Shown: positions 1-12,383, counted from the first letter of the stretch. The stretch is DNA of 64,000 nt from Sphaerolaimus hirsutus (GCA_964036195.1 OZ038458.1:24131832-24195831); one strand, 5' to 3'. Notes: generated by a model not told the origin, from the sequence alone. Translations and numbers: made by a program.

Positions 1-530
1 GTAGTGGTAGTAGAGCATCGTACTTGCCATAGATCGGGTTGCTTGGTGCATTTCTAAATATGTGTCGTTGTCCGCCAAGAATACCATTTTAACGTTTTTG
101 ACATTTTTCCATCACTGCACGCTTATTCAAATTTTCGAATTTTTAAGTGTTTTTCGGGGGTGAAATAAAAATTCGAAAATTCCGAAAAAAATTCGAAAAT
201 TCGAAAATGTTTTCGAATTTTCGAATCTTTTTTTGCCATCGTTACACACCAGTAGCAACGTGATAAGAAAAGTTGTGTCAAGTAAAGTCATAAGTGACAA
301 GTAAAACGTTATAAGTAACAACAGTGATTGTTTAGAAACATCCACTTTAAGTTATAAGTTGTTCTTTAGGTTTACTTGTAACTTACCACTTAACACTTAT
401 TTCTTTCACTTGTCCACTTGCGCAAAACTTTTGTATTCTTTTATAAAGGCACCTGTAGGCAGTAAACCAAACACCTTAAGTTAAGGTAACACTAAACCAA
501 GCACAATTTGTGTGGGCAGCTGTAGGGAGT
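1..530. other. AT-rich stretch, no gene seen
   Basis: No convincing coding region. Positions 125-232 carry repeated ttcgaaaatt words ending in tttgccatcgtt; similar text recurs just before 6437. Positions 250-430 are rich in aagtgacaagt-like words in both orientations, similar to 5140-5190 and 22030-22150, so this is probably old repeat DNA. Confidence 0.6.
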
Positions 531-534
531 AAAA

Positions 535-740
535 AAAGGCCCCTTTAGTAAACGCACCAGTAAACTAGGCACTTTAGCTAGTACCCCAGTAAACCAGGCA
601 CCTTGCATAAAGGCACCAGCAGTAAACCATTCACCTTTATTCAAACCACCAGCAAACCAGTCACTTTTGGAGAAGCCACCCGTAGGCACCAAACCAGGCA
701 CCCCCATAAAAGGCACCAGTAAACCATAAAACCCCAGGCA
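535..740. repeat. Degenerate short tandem repeat
   Basis: Imperfect units of roughly 18-25 bases built on gtaaaccaggcacc with variable spacers. It opens reading frames on the minus strand (about 492-1112), but those peptides only reflect the repeat. Confidence 0.6.
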
Positions 741-1002
741 CCAATCCGAACCCTCCCAACTCACAGTCGTTCCATCCGCGTGCACGGTGGTCCACAAAAA
801 CGTCAAATCCCCGGGAATGGGACACACTGCGCACGCGGCGAATTCTAGAATTATTTGGGCCACCCTGCGACGGGTCAAGGCGATCCGCCAATCCTCGCAG
901 CTGTTGTCGTTCATGAATAGCTGAGGGGTGTTTGAGGATTGGAGTGAAAAATACATTGACGTCTTTGCTCGAATTACCCAACTTGAATTGATCCCCACCA
1001 AT

Positions 1003-1064
1003 GAAAATACCCCCTGGTCTGAGCGAGTTGAGAAAAATACCCCCCCCCCTCGAATTATCCCCCA
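1003..1064. repeat. Fragment of the C-rich TA-target MITE family
   Basis: Contains the runs aaaataccccc and ctcgaattatccccc typical of the interior of the family found complete at 2316-2820 and elsewhere. Clean terminal repeats are not visible here. Confidence 0.5.
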
Positions 1065-1147
1065 CGTGGAATAATGGATGTATTTTGCTGCCAATTTGTA
1101 TCGCAAATACACATAGACTAGTTTGTGTATTTATGTAGGTATATATG

Positions 1148-1396
1148 TATACTCGGCGTACATGATACTCTGCCCTCGCACTGATTTATGTCTCGTGTTG
1201 GAAGCGTGCCAATGATCATTAAATCATGCGATTTCCGTAAAAAGATGAAAAAAATTCATCGATGTGTATATGTTAATGAATAACACTATAACAACAATCA
1301 ATTTTGCATCTTTTTATGCAACTCGGACGCGTTAACCATCGTTGGCACACTTCCAGCTGGAACCACGCGTGCAAGGTGTAAAGTAAGCGGAGTATA
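1148..1396. mobile_element. Short MITE, ends tatactcSGcg
   Basis: About 249 bp bounded by tatactcggcg and the inverted cggagtata, so both ends carry TATACTC. Two further copies in the opposite orientation lie at 54838-55099 and 55354-55602 and match along their length (internal words gtgccaa, aaaaagatga, gcgagggcagagtatcatgt). TA-flanked ends suggest a Tc1/mariner-type target, but the superfamily is not proven. Confidence 0.65.
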
Positions 1397-2315
1397 TATT
1401 GATGTCCAAATATATCGAATTAACTCCTCCAAAAATTGATTAGCGAAAAATAAACCCCCTGGCCCTGGGGTATTTCAGGGAAATACGGTAAACTGAAAAT
1501 AATTGGTGTCAGATTTTTTAAATGGGTCTTTTAAAAGTGGTGACTAATGCAAGAAGCGCCAGGGGTTTCCTACCCTATTTCCTAAGCGATTATCCTATGG
1601 AAAAAAATACAAAAAAAATTATAAATTTGAAAACATTACCTTGATTTCCAGGGTGTGGAAGTGTAGAATGAATCCCAACAGGATTACTGTACTGGCAACA
1701 ATGAATGTTTTCAATATGTGGCTGTACCAAGATGACTGCAAATGAATGACAAAAACAACAATTTTTTAATGCCAAACACATGGAAATGTGAAGTGAAGGC
1801 CCAAAACACCTGGGAATAAACTCGTTTCTATGTCAATTCAGATTTTGGTTTATGTTGACAGGACAATTTTCAAGTTCACATGAGGCAACGTCGAAAAGGA
1901 TGTTGATATTGGTAATTATATTGTTAATTATATGTACATTTGAAGGGGTTGTTATTCGAAGGGGGTGTATTTCGAGGAAATACGGTAGAATCGCTGTGCG
2001 ACTTATCAACTAAAATCTAAACGGAAACCAGTCAGCCTAATTGACAACCGATTGCATGGTCATTTGTCAACAAAATAGTGTGTAGGGCCAAATTTTGGAG
2101 TAACCAAACCTTGGAGAAAACCATCGCTGCTGCCAATTCATTTTCCACGATCATCAGTGCTGGAAAATTTGCGAAATCGAGTTAAACGAATGTTGTATTT
2201 TTTCACAAATCTGCCGAACATTGGCTTTTGTAGTTAAGTTGTAAAATGGAGTTTGGAAGGCACATTTTAGGCAAAGGTGTTTACTCATTTACACATTTAC
2301 TTACTTTCCGAAACC
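1397..2315. other. Gene-free stretch with two MITE right-end fragments
   Basis: No gene seen. Positions 1451-1490 and 1950-1987 end in tatttc(g/a)(a/g)ggaaatacggta, the right terminus of the C-rich MITE family, without matching left ends nearby. The remainder is unassigned. Confidence 0.5.
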
Positions 2316-2820
2316 TACCGTATTTCCTCGAAATACCCCCGGGGGTGTTTGTTTCAGAGTGAGAATTTTGAGGGGGGTTAAACGAGGGGGGGTACCGTCT
2401 GAAATGATGTACATCATGTATACAACGTACATGATGTATTTTTAACAGTCAGTTTGCATCGCAGCTACACATATTTATACTTAGTTTGTGCAGCCATGTA
2501 CGTTGATATGGTTAAATATATCATATTTGGTCACATTTATTACCGGTCTTGGGTACATAATTGCGTATACTTTACTATGATATTCCCAAAAATTTCTGCC
2601 GTAATAATACCCCGCCCTCGAATAAACCTCCCCCCTCGAAATACCCCCCCCCCTTAAAATTTCCACTCTGAAAAACTAAACCCCCTGGGGGTATATCGAG
2701 GAAATACGGGGGGGGGGGTATTTCGAGGGGGTGGGTAATTATTTCATAGTGTCCATTTTGAGGGGGTATTTCGAGACGGGGGGTATTTCGAGGGGGGGGG
2801 TATTTCGAGGAAATACGGTA
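2316..2820. mobile_element. C/G-rich TA-target MITE, complete
   Basis: About 505 bp. The left end taccgtatttcctcgaaat and right end atttcgaggaaatacggta are inverted repeats. The interior has long runs of C on one arm and G on the other, so it can fold on itself. Non-autonomous: no transposase ORF. Copies at 24650 and 27011 support a TA target. Confidence 0.75.
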
Positions 2821-2835
2821 AGCATTTATATTTAC

Positions 2836-3753
2836 TAGTGATGTAAAGGCACCGGGGCACCGGTGCCCCGGTGCTGGGCACCGAAGGGCACCAGCACCGG
2901 TGCTGGTGCGGTGCCATTGCAATATTCAGGGGTGCCATGCCGGTGCCGGTGCCATTTTTTTCAGAATAGCACCGGTGCTGGTGCGGTGCGGTGCCATTTT
3001 TTTGCCGGTGCCAAAGGTGCTAGCACCAGGCCAAAGTAAAAGGCACCGGGGAAAGGCACCGGCCAAGGCTTTATGTGCTGTGCAAATTTGTCCGTAGTAT
3101 GTGCTTATTCATATTTCAAAAAACAGCAATATATTTACCCAACCGTTTTTGCCTATTTTGTAAACCTCCCATCAAGACAATATACCTACTGTGAAATCCA
3201 TTATACCCGATACGTGATCTGATGAGCGAATCTAAAATTTTGTTGAATTTTCAATCATTTTTATATTTTATATTTATCTTACTTTTTTGTTCAAAATTTG
3301 TTAGTTTCATTCTCTGTACAGCAACGACTCCGATCAGTAGACAATAGTGGCTCTGGACATTGTAGTGAAAAAAATATTTTATCTTTCATTTGTAATCATT
3401 GTGATTGCTTCATAAAAGTGATTACCACATCATTCTGATCATTTTAAGTGCTCAGCCATCAAAATCGGTTGAAAATTCATGGAAATATGCACTTCCAAAT
3501 GTGAGACCACTGAGAAACTGCCCGATATTTACTTCAGAAATTCCAGCCCGGTGCGGTGCCTTTCGGTGCTAGCACCGGCAACCCGCCGGTGCCCTTCGGT
3601 GCCGGTGCCATTTTTTCCAAAAGGCACCGGTGCCGGTGCGGTGCGGTGCCATTTTCTGGCCGGTGCCCCAGGGTGCCAGGTGCCCTTTTCATGCGTTGGC
3701 AAAGGTGCCGGTGCGGTGCGGTGCCATTTTTTCCGGTGCCTTTAACATCACTA
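2836..3753. mobile_element. hAT-like non-autonomous element, GGCACC-rich
   Basis: Terminal inverted repeats tagtgatgtaaaggcacc and ggtgcctttaacatcacta, flanked on both sides by the same 8-bp TSD atatttac (2828-2835 and 3754-3761). An 8-bp TSD with ends of TAGTG form is typical of hAT elements. Both ends are packed with ggtgccggtgcggtgcc-type palindromic words; the AT-rich centre has no transposase ORF. Confidence 0.75.
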
Positions 3754-3812
3754 ATATTTACATAAATACCTGAGTATAACAAAAAGATATGGAAATCATT
3801 CATATATTTATA

Positions 3813-4898
3813 CAGGGTGCGGCAATTTAGACGGACCCCATAAAGTTTTGAATAACTTGTCACTGGGTAGTCGGATTAACGTCAAATTTTAGGTAAACAT
3901 AACCACTAAATAGGAAAGGAGCCCTGAAAATATGGCTGCGCTAGCTCCACCCTTTCACAAGTTATTCATGCGAACGCGTAATTGTCACTTTTCAACCACC
4001 TTGTGATATCGTTCAAACGGGATTGACTTCTCGGGACCGGGATCGGGATCGGATTGTTTTTTTCAGGGTTTTTTTCTGATTTTCTTTTCGCAGCTGCATG
4101 CCTAAATGCGTGCACGCCCGCCAGAAATCCGCTATGCCCATAAGGAAATCGGCGGGCGCTTGCGTAATTGGTCGTAAAGCTAGGTGGTGGAAAAGTGACA
4201 ATTACACGTTTCCATGAATAACTTGTGAACGAGTGGAGCTATCGCAGCTAGGGTGTCAACAAAAACTTTTTGGCGGAAAACGGAAACGGAAACAGTAAAA
4301 AATTTGCACTTACCGGAAAACGGAAACAGAAAAATGAAAGGCCAGAAAACGGTAACGGAAATGGAAAAATTTGCTGAAATTATGCTGGAACCGGGAAAAA
4401 TTTGCTGACATTTTGCCGGAAACGGAAAAAAATTGCAGAAATTTATCCAGAAATCAAAAAATTTGCAGAAATCTTGCTAGAAATAGAAACAATTCACATA
4501 ATTGAGAACCTGCATGCATGTTTACCAGTTTGGCTGAAACAGAAAACGGAGAACTGAGCCAGAAAATGAAAAAAAGTTGGAAAAACAGACAATTGAGCCG
4601 GAAAATGGAAAAAAAGGCGGAAAAACTGAAATTTTAGCCAGAAAACGGAAAATGAGTGGGAAAAACAGAAATGGAAAAAAAATTTAGCAGCCGGAAAACG
4701 GAAACAGAACAAAATTTGCCTGCGGAAAGCGGAAACGGAAAACGGAAAACGGAAAGTTGACATCCTAATCGCAGCCATATTTTCAGGGCTCCTTTCCTAT
4801 TTAGTTGTTAATGTTGACCTAAAATTTGACGTTAATCCGACCACCCAGTGACAAGTTATTCAAAACTTTATGGGTTCCGTCTAAATTGCCGCACCCTG
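3813..4898. mobile_element. Mariner/Tc1-like element, non-autonomous
   Basis: Inverted terminal repeats of roughly 130 bp start cagggtgcggcaatttaga and end with its complement gccgcaccctg, flanked by TA on both sides. The arms match well (for example aaaatttgacgttaatccga). No transposase ORF; the centre (4260-4755) is a purine-rich repeat. Confidence 0.75.
4260..4755. repeat. Purine-rich degenerate minisatellite
   Basis: Repeated ggaaaacggaaac, gaaatggaaaaatttgc and related words, A/G-rich on the + strand, inside the mariner-like element. Confidence 0.65.
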
Positions 4899-4902
4899 TA
4901 TA

Positions 4903-5845
4903 GGTATTTAGAAATTGGATTTGCATCAATTTAGCTAAATTTGCGCAGGCCACACATCAACAATTTCCCCAGAAAATAACAGACCAAAAATTATAAATAT
5001 TACATTTTCCCATTACGCCCCAAAAATAAAAGAAACAATCGAACCGATTCCAGCGAGTGCGAAAGTGAGTGCCCAATCGGCACTTTCCCTCCTCGAATCG
5101 TAAATCTGGGTTCGTCTCACCAATCTGAGGCCAATTCAGCAAGTGGGTAAGTGACAAGCAAAGTGCTAAGTGGTAGGTAAAGTGACAAATAGATATATTT
5201 GGAAAAACTCATTTAAGTTTACCAGAATGAGGTAACCAGAATGAGGAATGAAAATAACTCATTGTGGTAAACCCGAATCGTTCAAACCTGATAGGTATAT
5301 GCGTTTTCGAATTTTTTTCGAACATTTCGGTAAAAAAATTATCGTGCGCAGCACCAATACAATACTTTCTACCATCCACTATGGTCACGGAATTTACCGT
5401 AAATACTGTACTGTACCATACCGCAAAAATAGAAAGTTTACAGTACCACACCGTACCGTAAATATTTACCGTACTCGTAAATGCCACCATACCAACCACC
5501 CGCACTCTCACCCCTCACTTCTCCACTGGCCAAATCAGCACCTGGTGCTCAAATTGGACACATCGGCCGGCCCGCTGACCCTCAGCGAACGTCTGGCACC
5601 CCCTGGGGACCCCCGACCCTTGTCCACGGTGGCGAGCAGGGTGAGCGTTTTGGCGCTGGGGTCCGGGTTCGATTGGGAATCGGGGGGTGATGTGGCTGTC
5701 TGGGGGGGGGGGTATTATTTGCCTACTTTGGAAAATGTGTTTTGAAGGTTTTCACGGTTCCAAGCCGTTCAACAGTTAGACGCATTTGCAAATTCTTGAT
5801 TTTCAACCACAAAAGTGACGTATATTGTGTTTTTCATTTTACACG
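4903..5845. other. Unassigned stretch with a GC-rich block
   Basis: No gene recognised. Positions 5380-5500 repeat taccgta words. Positions 5515-5735 are strongly GC-rich (ctggcaccccctggggaccc) and end in a run of eleven or more G, resembling the blocks at 12655-12850 and 21340-21540. Confidence 0.5.
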
Positions 5846-6270
5846 TACCGTATTACCTCGAAATACCCCCAGGGGGTTTATTATTTCGCCAGCAAAATTT
5901 GAGGGGGGGATAATTCGAGGGGGGGTCTATTATTTCGCCAGAAATTATCGGAAATTCCGCATACGCAGACGTAGAAAAATCGAACCTTTACGTAGATGTA
6001 TATGTGTTTATAGGCATATATAACTGTATATACACATAAGCCCTTCCCTACATCACTTAATCATCAGTTTTAACGTGTGTTCTGCATTGTACAGATCACA
6101 AACTACGGTATTTGTCATGTACGTTCTCTTTACACTCAATTTTAGGGGGGGGGGGGGGTATTTCGAGGGGGGGGTTATTATTTTCTCAGCCGAATTTTAG
6201 GGGGGGGTATTTCGGGGGGGGGGGGGGGGGGTTAATTCAAGGGGGGGGGATAATTCGAGGTAATACGGTA
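5846..6270. mobile_element. TA-target MITE, variant taccgtattacctcgaaat
   Basis: About 425 bp, from taccgtattacctcgaaat to aattcgaggtaatacggta. Same subfamily as the outer elements at 24650-25524 and 27011-27885, but without an element inserted inside it. It therefore shows the undisturbed interior (around gtagatgtatatgtg and aactgtatatacacat). Confidence 0.75.
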
Positions 6271-6454
6271 TTTTCTACCAAGCATGCAAAAAATTCGAAA
6301 GCACTCGTCAAATTTTTTACATTATAAAAAACGATTTTAGTGTTTCCCTCGTGGTGAAATATCAGGTCGAAAACTCAAAAAATCCACAATTAAATAGATA
6401 CGAAATTTTTGAATATCCGAATTTAATTTGCCATCGTTAAGCGGGAATTAGAGC

Positions 6455-6870
6455 TCAGCGTCGATTCGACGTGAAATGATGACGTGGAATGATGTCGAAA
6501 TATTAATTACATGAGAACGGACAAAGATACGGTGTTGTAATTTCAGAATAAGATTGTCCTGGTAATTGATTATAATGTCCCAAAAAAGATTTGAAAAATA
6601 TTGAGTAATTAATGTGTTATTAATTGTACGTCAAAATTGCATCTTTTCACGTCAACATTTCCCGTCAAACATTTCACGTCAGAAACTTTTCACGTCAGCA
6701 ACATTTCACGTCGCATGAAATGTTGACGTGAAATGTAAGTCGTCGAATCTTTTCACGTCAGAGTGTTGACGTGAAAAGATGTTTACTGATAAACATTTTA
6801 CGTCAAAAACATTCTACGTCAAGCTGTAATTAGAATTTTATTTCTGACGTGAAATGAATACGTAAAATAT
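6455..6870. repeat. Array of cacgtca/tgacgtg words
   Basis: Many copies of tttcacgtca and its complement tgacgtgaaa, often preceded by aacat or atctt, in both orientations. The word contains the TGACGT core bound by bZIP factors; function unknown. Confidence 0.65.
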
Positions 6871-6984
6871 ATTTTTAAGTGAAATGAATGGTAAAAAGCG
6901 ATTTAGTGTGTATATTATTTCTATTGTATTTGTAACGTTTCATGTAAATATTTTGGTGTAAACTCATTAGTGTATGTTTTTCAT

Positions 6985-8027
6985 GTATTCATAGAAATGC
7001 ACATTCCTGCGTCCCATTCTGTTGTAGATTGGCCGATTTTGATGCCTTTTAAGAATGTTGAGGTTTTGGGTCTGGGCTATCATGAATTGTCTTGGTTTGT
7101 TCAAATAATACCCCAGTCCCGAGATAAGAAGTGTCTATAAATGGGTGGTAATTTTGAATGGCCAATCTGCACATGGATTATGAAGCTTAATAATTCTGAC
7201 ATTTCGGGGCCAATTTGGATCATTCAACACTTCAAATGATCAGGACAACCTGCAGATTCAATTTTGGTTGTCGAAGTAGTGATGTCTCAATTCCGTATGC
7301 CAATTTGACCCGGTTTTTAAACATGAAAAATAATTTTCTTGAACATGCTGTCATATACTCTAGACTAGTGATGGAATGGTGCCATGGTGCTGGCGCCATT
7401 TGCGGGTGCCACGAGACGCCATGCCATGGCGCCATTTGTGCTTGGCGCCCTTTTTCATGTGGCGCCATTGGCACCTGGCGCTCTTATTCGCGATGGGCAC
7501 CATGGCCCCCTTTGCTCTTTGCGCCATTTTCCCAAGGTGCCCTTGGCACCTGGCACGCTGCTTCTGGCATGCCAACTTTTGACTGGAACAAGATATTGAA
7601 ATAATGTTTGGGCCAGATTACTTCGTTTTGTCTCAAATATATGATAGAATGTTCAAAAAATGTCTTGAAAAATTAATAATAAAATATTTTTTCATGTTTT
7701 AAAAGCGGGTCAAATTGGCATACAGAATTTAGAAATCACTAATCCGACCATAAAAATTGAATCTGAAGGTTGTCCTGATTATTTTAAGTGTTGAACGATC
7801 CAAATCAGCCCAGAAATGACTGAGTTATTAAGCTGCAAAGTCAATGTGCAGATCATGCGTGCAAAATGACCACCTTTTTATAGGCCCCCCTTATCTCAGG
7901 ACTGGGGGATTATTCAAGAAAACCAAAACAATTCGTCATAGCCCAGACCCCAAATCCCAACACACTCGAACAGTAAAAAATCAGTCAATGTACAACAGAA
8001 TGGGATGCAGTAATGTGCATTTTTATC
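6985..8027. mobile_element. Foldback element with ~350-bp arms
   Basis: The left arm (about 6985-7345) and right arm (about 7675-8027) are inverted, imperfect copies; compare tcccattctgttgtaga with tgtacaacagaatggga, and ggtctgggctat with atagcccagacc. The GC-rich insert 7372-7575 lies in the loop. No ORF of transposase type. Confidence 0.65.
7372..7575. repeat. GGCGCC-rich block, probable hAT-like fragment
   Basis: Begins tagtgatggaatggtgcc like the hAT-like family at 2836 and 56533 and is packed with tggcgccatt words. I cannot find the matching right end or TSD. Confidence 0.5.
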
Positions 8028-8099
8028 AAATCACATTTTCAAATCAAATTTTCATTTCGTAAATATGCAATATTTTTTTTCATGTTATCACATTTTTCA

Positions 8100-8275
8100 T
8101 CACACAACTTACGTCAAACATTTTACGTGAAACATTTCATGTCACTGTCATTTTTGCATTTGACGTAAAATGTTGACGTGAAATGATTTGACGTAAAAAG
8201 ATTTTAAAATCTTTTTACGTCAAATCATTTCACGTCAGACGATTGCATGCAATCATCTGACGTGAAATGATTTTC
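8100..8275. repeat. Second cacgtca array
   Basis: Contains acgtcaaacattt, tgacgtgaaatgat and an exact inversion around gattttaaaatc (tgacgtaaaaagatttt against aaaatctttttacgtca). Related to 6455-6870. Confidence 0.6.
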
Positions 8276-8878
8276 AATAGTAAACATAAATGTAAAGTAT
8301 TTACATAAATGTAAATGTTTTACTCACAGGTAGTGTTGGTATGGCGCCATGGCACTGGCGCCCTAAAATGGCATCAAAGGGCACCAGCGCGTTGGCGCCC
8401 TTCTCTGTGGTGCCATCTGGCACCTGGCGCCATTTTTTTGAATGGCACCATTGGCGTTTGGTGCCATTTTCGCTGGCACCAATTTGGCGCCCAGCGCCAT
8501 TGTTTTCGATGGTGCCGGAGATCATGCCAAAATGCAGGGATGAATGGTTACATCGTTCCATATTCAACTGTGGAATGATATCACTTAGATGATATTTTAC
8601 ACAGTCACCATTGTAATTTGTTGCTAGCACTGCAAGTTTGTGTTCATGTTGTTTGTTTTATACCACATGCAAACTGCAAAACTTGAAACATGACCCACAA
8701 TGACGGGGAGGAATTATTCAAGCAATATGGAATGCCTATACCATATTTCCTCAAAATATGCCCCCCCCCTAAAATGGACACTATGAGTTTATAAACCCCC
8801 CTCGAAATACCCCCCAAAAAACAAAACGCAGAACAGAGGTAACAAATAATGACAGTGACAGAGTTTTTGCCGTCTACA

Positions 8879-9132
8879 TAAACACCTTCCCGGTCACGTC
8901 CGGCACCCTATTTTTGATCGTACTTGTGACACACTATCTCCAGTTCTAGGGCGCGCCAGAAGCTGAAACTTGGGGGAGATATTGGCGCGACCCCCCTAAT
9001 TCATGCGAGGTAGAGGGGGGTTGCGCCAATATCTCCTCCAAGTTTCAGCCTCTGCGGCACCCTAGAACTGGGTATAGGATGTGAGAAGTAAAATCAAAAA
9101 ATGGGTGCCGGACGTGACCGGGAAGGTGTTTA
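8879..9132. mobile_element. Palindromic MITE, ends taaacaccttcccgg
   Basis: Imperfect palindrome: left cttcccggtcacgtccggca, right its complement tgccggacgtgaccgggaag; inner arms agttctagggcgcg and ccctagaact. Related element at 34455-34765. Confidence 0.7.
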
Positions 9133-9850
9133 CTTATAAAAGTCTATACAGTCTTATAAATGGCAGTTTTTCTTGCATTTTTCAACGTCTGTGTACGTTA
9201 CAAACAACGATTTAGTAAAATGTACCCTCTCAAATAAGTACCCTCGAATAAGTCTCCTTGAATAAACCCCCTCAAAACGTGTTGACAAAAAAATAACCCC
9301 CTGGGAATAAAATATTCATGATAAGATGAGTTTTGTGGCATGAGTCACCATCAGAAAAATGGTATCCTACGTTGCTCCTCTATAAATGCTTCTGTGATGA
9401 TATTTATACAGGCTGAAACAGTGAAGTGTTTGTTGGCATCATTGTTTCTGGTGCTCTTTGGTGCCCAGCACCATTTATTTAGATGGCGCCGGAGATCATG
9501 CCAAAATGCAGGGATGAATGGTTACATCGTTCCATATTCAACTGTGGAATGATATCACTTAGATGATATTTTACACAGTCACCATTGTAATTTGTTGCTA
9601 GCACTGCAAGTTTGTGTTCATGTTGTTTGTTTTATACCACATGCAAACTGCAAAACTTGAAACATGACCCACAATGACGGGGAGGAATTATTCAAGCAAT
9701 ATGGAATGCCTATACCATATTTCCTCAAAATATGCCCCCCCTAAAATGGACACTATGAGTTTATAAACCCCCCTCGAAATACCCCCCAAAAAACAAAACG
9801 CAGAACAGAGGTAACAAATAATGACAGTGACAGAGTTTTTGCCGTCTACA

Positions 9851-10104
9851 TAAACACCTTCCCGGTCACGTCCGGCACCCTATTTTTGATCGTACTTGTG
9901 ACACACTATCTCCAGTTCTAGGGCGCGCCAGAAGCTGAAACTTGGGGGAGATATTGGCGCGACCCCCCTAATTCATGCGAGGTAGAGGGGGGTTGCGCCA
10001 ATATCTCCTCCAAGTTTCAGCCTCTGCGGCACCCTAGAACTGGGTATAGGATGTGAGAAGTAAAATCAAAAAATGGGTGCCGGACGTGACCGGGAAGGTG
10101 TTTA
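9851..10104. mobile_element. Palindromic MITE, second copy by duplication
   Basis: Copy of 8879-9132 carried by the ~970-bp tandem duplication. Confidence 0.7.
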
Positions 10105-10873
10105 CTTATAAAAGTCTATACAGTCTTATAAATGGCAGTTTTTCTTGCATTTTTCAACGTCTGTGTACGTTACAAACAACGATTTAGTAAAATGTACCCT
10201 CTCAATAAGTACCCTCGAATAAGTCTCCTTGAATAAACCCCCTCAAAACGTGTTGACAAAAAAATAACCCCCTGGGAATAAAATATTCATGATAAGATGA
10301 GTTTTGTGGCATGAGTCACCATCAGAAAAATGGTATCCTACGTTGCTCCTCTATAAATGCTTCTGTGATGATATTTATACAGGCTGAAACAGTGAAGTGT
10401 TTGTTGGCATCATTGTTTCTGGTGCTCTTTGGTGCCCAGCACCATTTATTTAGATGGCGCCGTGGCGCCATTTTCTCTGTCACTATTTGGCGCCCAGCAC
10501 CAATTTTTTGAATGGCACCTGAATGGCATTTTTACTGGCGCTTTTCCATCACTACTCACAGGTGAGTGCAGAAAATGTAAAGTATTGATTTTTACTTTTA
10601 CTCATAAGTAAACGTGAGTAAATTACTTTTGTCCCAGGAAAACATAAAATTGGGTATTTTTGAGAAATTTTGCCTGAATTGTCTCTCAAACTCACTAATT
10701 TTCAAACTTTTAACCATCAAATTCACCATAGCTAATGTGTTGTTGTCTATGTTTATGCTATTTTGTCCCTATGATGCTTTTCTCACTTTTTTTTTTCCTT
10801 TTCATCCTGAAAAAGCCTATAAAGAAATACGTTTTCTGTACTCACGTATTTTCAAAAAGTATGTGAGTATACC

Positions 10874-11903
10874 CAGTGTTGCAAAAAGGTATTTATGTTT
10901 ACCCAAAATACCCCATTATTCAGGTATTTATATTTGTGTTTATGTTTACGCTTTCCAAAAATACCATTTCATTTTGTTACGTTTTCCTGGCACAATTATC
11001 AGAGAAAATTAAAAAAATATGTTACATGGAACCGTATTTTATGACAAACGTAGTGTGTAATGATGAGTTCAACATGCTTTAACGTGAAGAGAGTGCCAAT
11101 TTCGCAAGTGGAGGCACATGTTTAAAATTTCACTGACTTTCGATTTTTTTTTCAATTGAAGCCCTTCAATTAAATGAAGCCCATTTATTTCACAAAATAC
11201 CGAAATAAACCTGTAAACAAATGTGTGGGCCACATTATTGCGTGGGGGGATGGGAACTGGGGTGTCTATTGGATTCTTAAAATTTCAACCATTTTTAATC
11301 AGCACATTTAGAATGGCATTCAACCCCGCTGGAAAATCACTTTGTAAATATTATTCTGTCATCTAAAATTATAAAAATGTGACAACAGCGCATTTCCCGT
11401 ATTTCCTCGAAATACCCCCTCGTTCAACCCCCCTCAAAATTTCCATTCTGAAAAAATAAACCTCCTGGGGGTAATTCGAGGAAATACGGTAAAGGAACAT
11501 AAAGTGTCAAAGTTAAAGTAAGGTTCAGTTATAAAATCTTTTCTTTTTTTTTGTTTTGATTGACATTTTACATGACATTTGACACTTTACTTTACACTTT
11601 ACATCGCTCGGGATCGGCACCTTCCGGTAACTATTCAATATACCAAACCCATCATTCTAAATTTAAGAAATATGTAAGCAGGTAATGTCGAATGAGATCA
11701 AAGGAACATCTATAATATTGTAAAAACTGTGAAAACTTTTTCTCTGACAGCACTCGATAAAATTTTTACGTTTATGTTTTATTTTATGTTTTCCTAGGTA
11801 TTTTAAAAATACCCTATGTTTTAGTATTTATACTTCTGAATTCTAAAAGGTATTTACATTTATGTTTACATTTTCCAAAAATACCTGTATTGTAACAACA
11901 CTG
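10874..11903. mobile_element. hAT-like element, ends cagtgttgcaaaa
   Basis: Left cagtgttgcaaaaaggta, right inverted tgtaacaacactg, with an 8-bp TSD agtatacc (10866-10873 and 11904-11911). The text resembles the cagagttg family at 13463 and 30652 (gtatttatgtttaccc words). A C-rich MITE (11396-11491) is inserted inside. No transposase ORF. Confidence 0.75.
11396..11491. mobile_element. Short C-rich TA-target MITE
   Basis: Only about 95 bp, from cgtatttcctcgaaatac to taattcgaggaaatacggta; a deletion derivative of the family, nested in the 10874-11903 element. Confidence 0.7.
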
Positions 11904-12002
11904 AGTATACCAGTATTTTTTTAGGGGTAACGTACATGTGTTTACACAGTAATTAAGTATCTGTACTTATCGAGTAAACATAAACACATTTTTACAACTA
12001 TG

Positions 12003-12222
12003 GTAAGGTGATGGAAAAGCGCAAGAAAAAAGGGCGCCAAGCGCCAATGGCGCCATGGCACCATTCCTCATAAGAGCGCCAGGTGCCAAGGGCACCACGG
12101 AAAGAGCGCCATTCTGAAACAAAGCGCCAGGCGCCAGGGACCACAGGAAAAGGGCACCAAGCGCCACTGGCGCCATGGCGCAGCGCGCTTTGGCGCCCTT
12201 AAATGGCGCCAGCGCCACAGGG
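12003..12222. repeat. GGCGCC-rich block, probable hAT-like fragment
   Basis: Starts ggtgatggaaaagcgc, close to the family end tagtgatg, and is filled with gccaggcgccaggg-type words. No TSD found. Confidence 0.5.
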
Positions 12223-12383
12223 TCAAAACACCTATAGTAAACCTACAAAAACCTACTGAAAAACCCGTCCAAACATAAATTTTCCGGTTTGGATTTGGCA
12301 GTTGAAAATGTGGTATGCAGAAATTTTCAGTTTCAGTGTGTGTGGCCCCATTGTCAAATCATCTTTATATCATTATATTGTCC

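Larger units (their letters stand above)
8514..10461. repeat. Tandem duplication, two units of ~970 bp
   Basis: The unit starts gccggagatcatgccaaaat at 8514 and again at 9488. The copies are nearly identical by eye, differing in a C-run length and a few indels. Each holds a palindromic MITE and fragments of the C-rich family. Confidence 0.85.
8331..10554. mobile_element. hAT-like GGCGCC-rich element with internal duplication
   Basis: Starts tagtgttggtatggcgcc, ends ggcgcttttccatcacta, flanked by an 8-bp TSD ctcacagg (8323-8330 and 10555-10562). Same family as 2836-3753 and 56533-56862. The interior is a tandem duplication of about 970 bp (8514-9487 and 9488-10461). Confidence 0.7.

Noticed and set aside
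492..1112. Minus-strand open frame of 206 codons
   Set aside because: Runs through a degenerate tandem repeat and C-rich MITE sequence; the peptide has repeat composition and no motif.
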